Origin: DATMER01 sp036266195
GTDB taxonomy: Bacteria > Acidobacteriota > Thermoanaerobaculia > Multivoradales > UBA5704
Assembly: GCA_036266195.1 (NCBI GenBank)
Contig: DATANP010000091.1
Span: forward strand, 1 to 6,921
Length of the DNA: 6,921 bases
Direction: 5' to 3'
The translations under genes were made by a program, and so were the position numbers. The notes under the pieces are model-generated. The model saw only the letters and a program-made list of their open reading frames with translations. It made no database searches and had not been told where the DNA came from. Shown here piece by piece: positions 6,746 to 6,921 of this stretch; the stretch's first letter is position 1, and every line of letters starts with the position of its first letter.

Positions 6746-6752
6746 CCTCCCC
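6746..6752 (-). promoter_or_regulatory. Ribosome binding site of the first VWA gene
   Basis: The minus strand reads GGGGAGG, 4 nt before the ATG at 6741. The spacing is short, but no better start lies nearby, and the signal peptide begins at this ATG. Confidence 0.6.
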
Positions 6753-6806
6753 TGCTCAGCCCTCCCTTGCAACCTCTCCCCGGACCTGAAGGACTCCAGA
6801 CCCGCT

Positions 6807-6835
6807 ATCTTACCGCGAGCCGCGCCCGTTGTGTC
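6807..6835 (-). promoter_or_regulatory. Weak sigma70-like promoter candidate for the VWA operon
   Basis: On the minus strand TAAGAT (6812-6807) could serve as a -10 box, with 4 of 6 matches to TATAAT. GACACA (6835-6830) could be the -35 box, with 3 of 6 matches, at a 17-bp spacing. It is the most promoter-like sequence in the 120 bp between the repeat array and the first gene, and one of its few A+T-rich patches. The match is poor and rests on inspection only. The leader from 6753 to 6806 holds nothing else recognisable. Confidence 0.25.
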
Positions 6836-6860
6836 GTCCTCTTTTACAGGCAGCGCCGAG

Positions 6861-6921
6861 CGTGGCGTCGCGCCGCGAGGCGTGGCGTCGCGCCACGAGG
6901 CATGGCGTCGCGCCACGAGGC
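6861..6921. repeat. Tandem 20-bp repeat of hairpin-forming units, running off the window
   Basis: Three consecutive 20-bp units start at 6861, 6881 and 6901, and a fourth may begin at the last base. The middle unit contains CGTGGCG-TCG-CGCCACG, a perfect 7-bp stem with a 3-base loop, followed by AGG. The first unit differs by one base that leaves a G-U wobble, and the third by one base that gives an A-C mismatch. Bases 6851-6860 look like a decayed partial unit. There are no spacers between units. It lies upstream of the VWA operon and is probably intergenic. A coding origin, as the end of a gene outside the window, cannot be excluded. Confidence 0.85.

Noticed and set aside
3734..6916. Minus-strand open frame of 1060 codons from a GTG within the tandem repeat
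   Set aside because: It is out of frame with two clear homologous genes, arginine/glycine/proline-rich, and crosses their stop and start signals. The repeat only happens to be open in this frame.
6861..6921. CRISPR array
   Set aside because: The 20-bp units are contiguous with no unique spacers, and no cas genes are present.

Overview
The window is about two-thirds G+C. It carries four genes, all read leftward on the minus strand: three tandem paralogues of a secreted von Willebrand factor A (VWA) protein, then the N-terminal part of a MacB/FtsX-type permease cut by the left edge. The VWA proteins match the pattern of the acidobacterial 'VWFA-related' family (TIGR03436). The permease looks like an 'acidobacterial duplicated orphan permease' (ADOP). 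Both families are concentrated in Acidobacteriota, so a GC-rich member of that phylum is the most likely source. This rests on recognition by eye, not on a database search.

Layout in the direction of transcription, right to left. Positions 6861-6921 hold at least three copies of a 20-bp repeat that runs off the window; each unit is a short hairpin. Next come about 120 bp of leader with a weak promoter candidate and a Shine-Dalgarno (SD) site. Gene 1 (6741-4555, 728 aa) follows. Twelve bases later comes gene 2 (4542-2722, 606 aa), whose SD overlaps the gene 1 stop codon. After 49 bases comes gene 3 (2672-468, 734 aa). A 102-bp gap then holds two adjacent inverted repeats, 423-453 and 405-422. 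The permease starts at 365 and leaves the window at position 1.

The three VWA proteins share one design. Each has a signal peptide, a short beta-rich 'GKPVRGL..(D/N)FVVY' module, and a VWA domain with a long charged insertion. The VWA domain is followed by a conserved 'DTGGDLYENFN' segment and an 'RPGx(Y/F)(A/S)PRPFA' exit motif. A beta-rich middle module with 'YIYA(M/F)D' and 'GHLELPPG' comes next, and in genes 1 and 3 there is a final Ig-like module. They are not interchangeable. Gene 1 has lost two metal-site (MIDAS) residues, gene 2 lacks the last module, and gene 3 has both. The tight spacing suggests one operon making three related exported proteins. Division of labour among them, perhaps as a hetero-oligomer, is an inference. 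No catalytic function can be assigned.

No tRNA, rRNA, CRISPR array, insertion sequence or origin was seen. The long plus-strand reading frames across the VWA genes are antisense shadows typical of GC-rich coding DNA.
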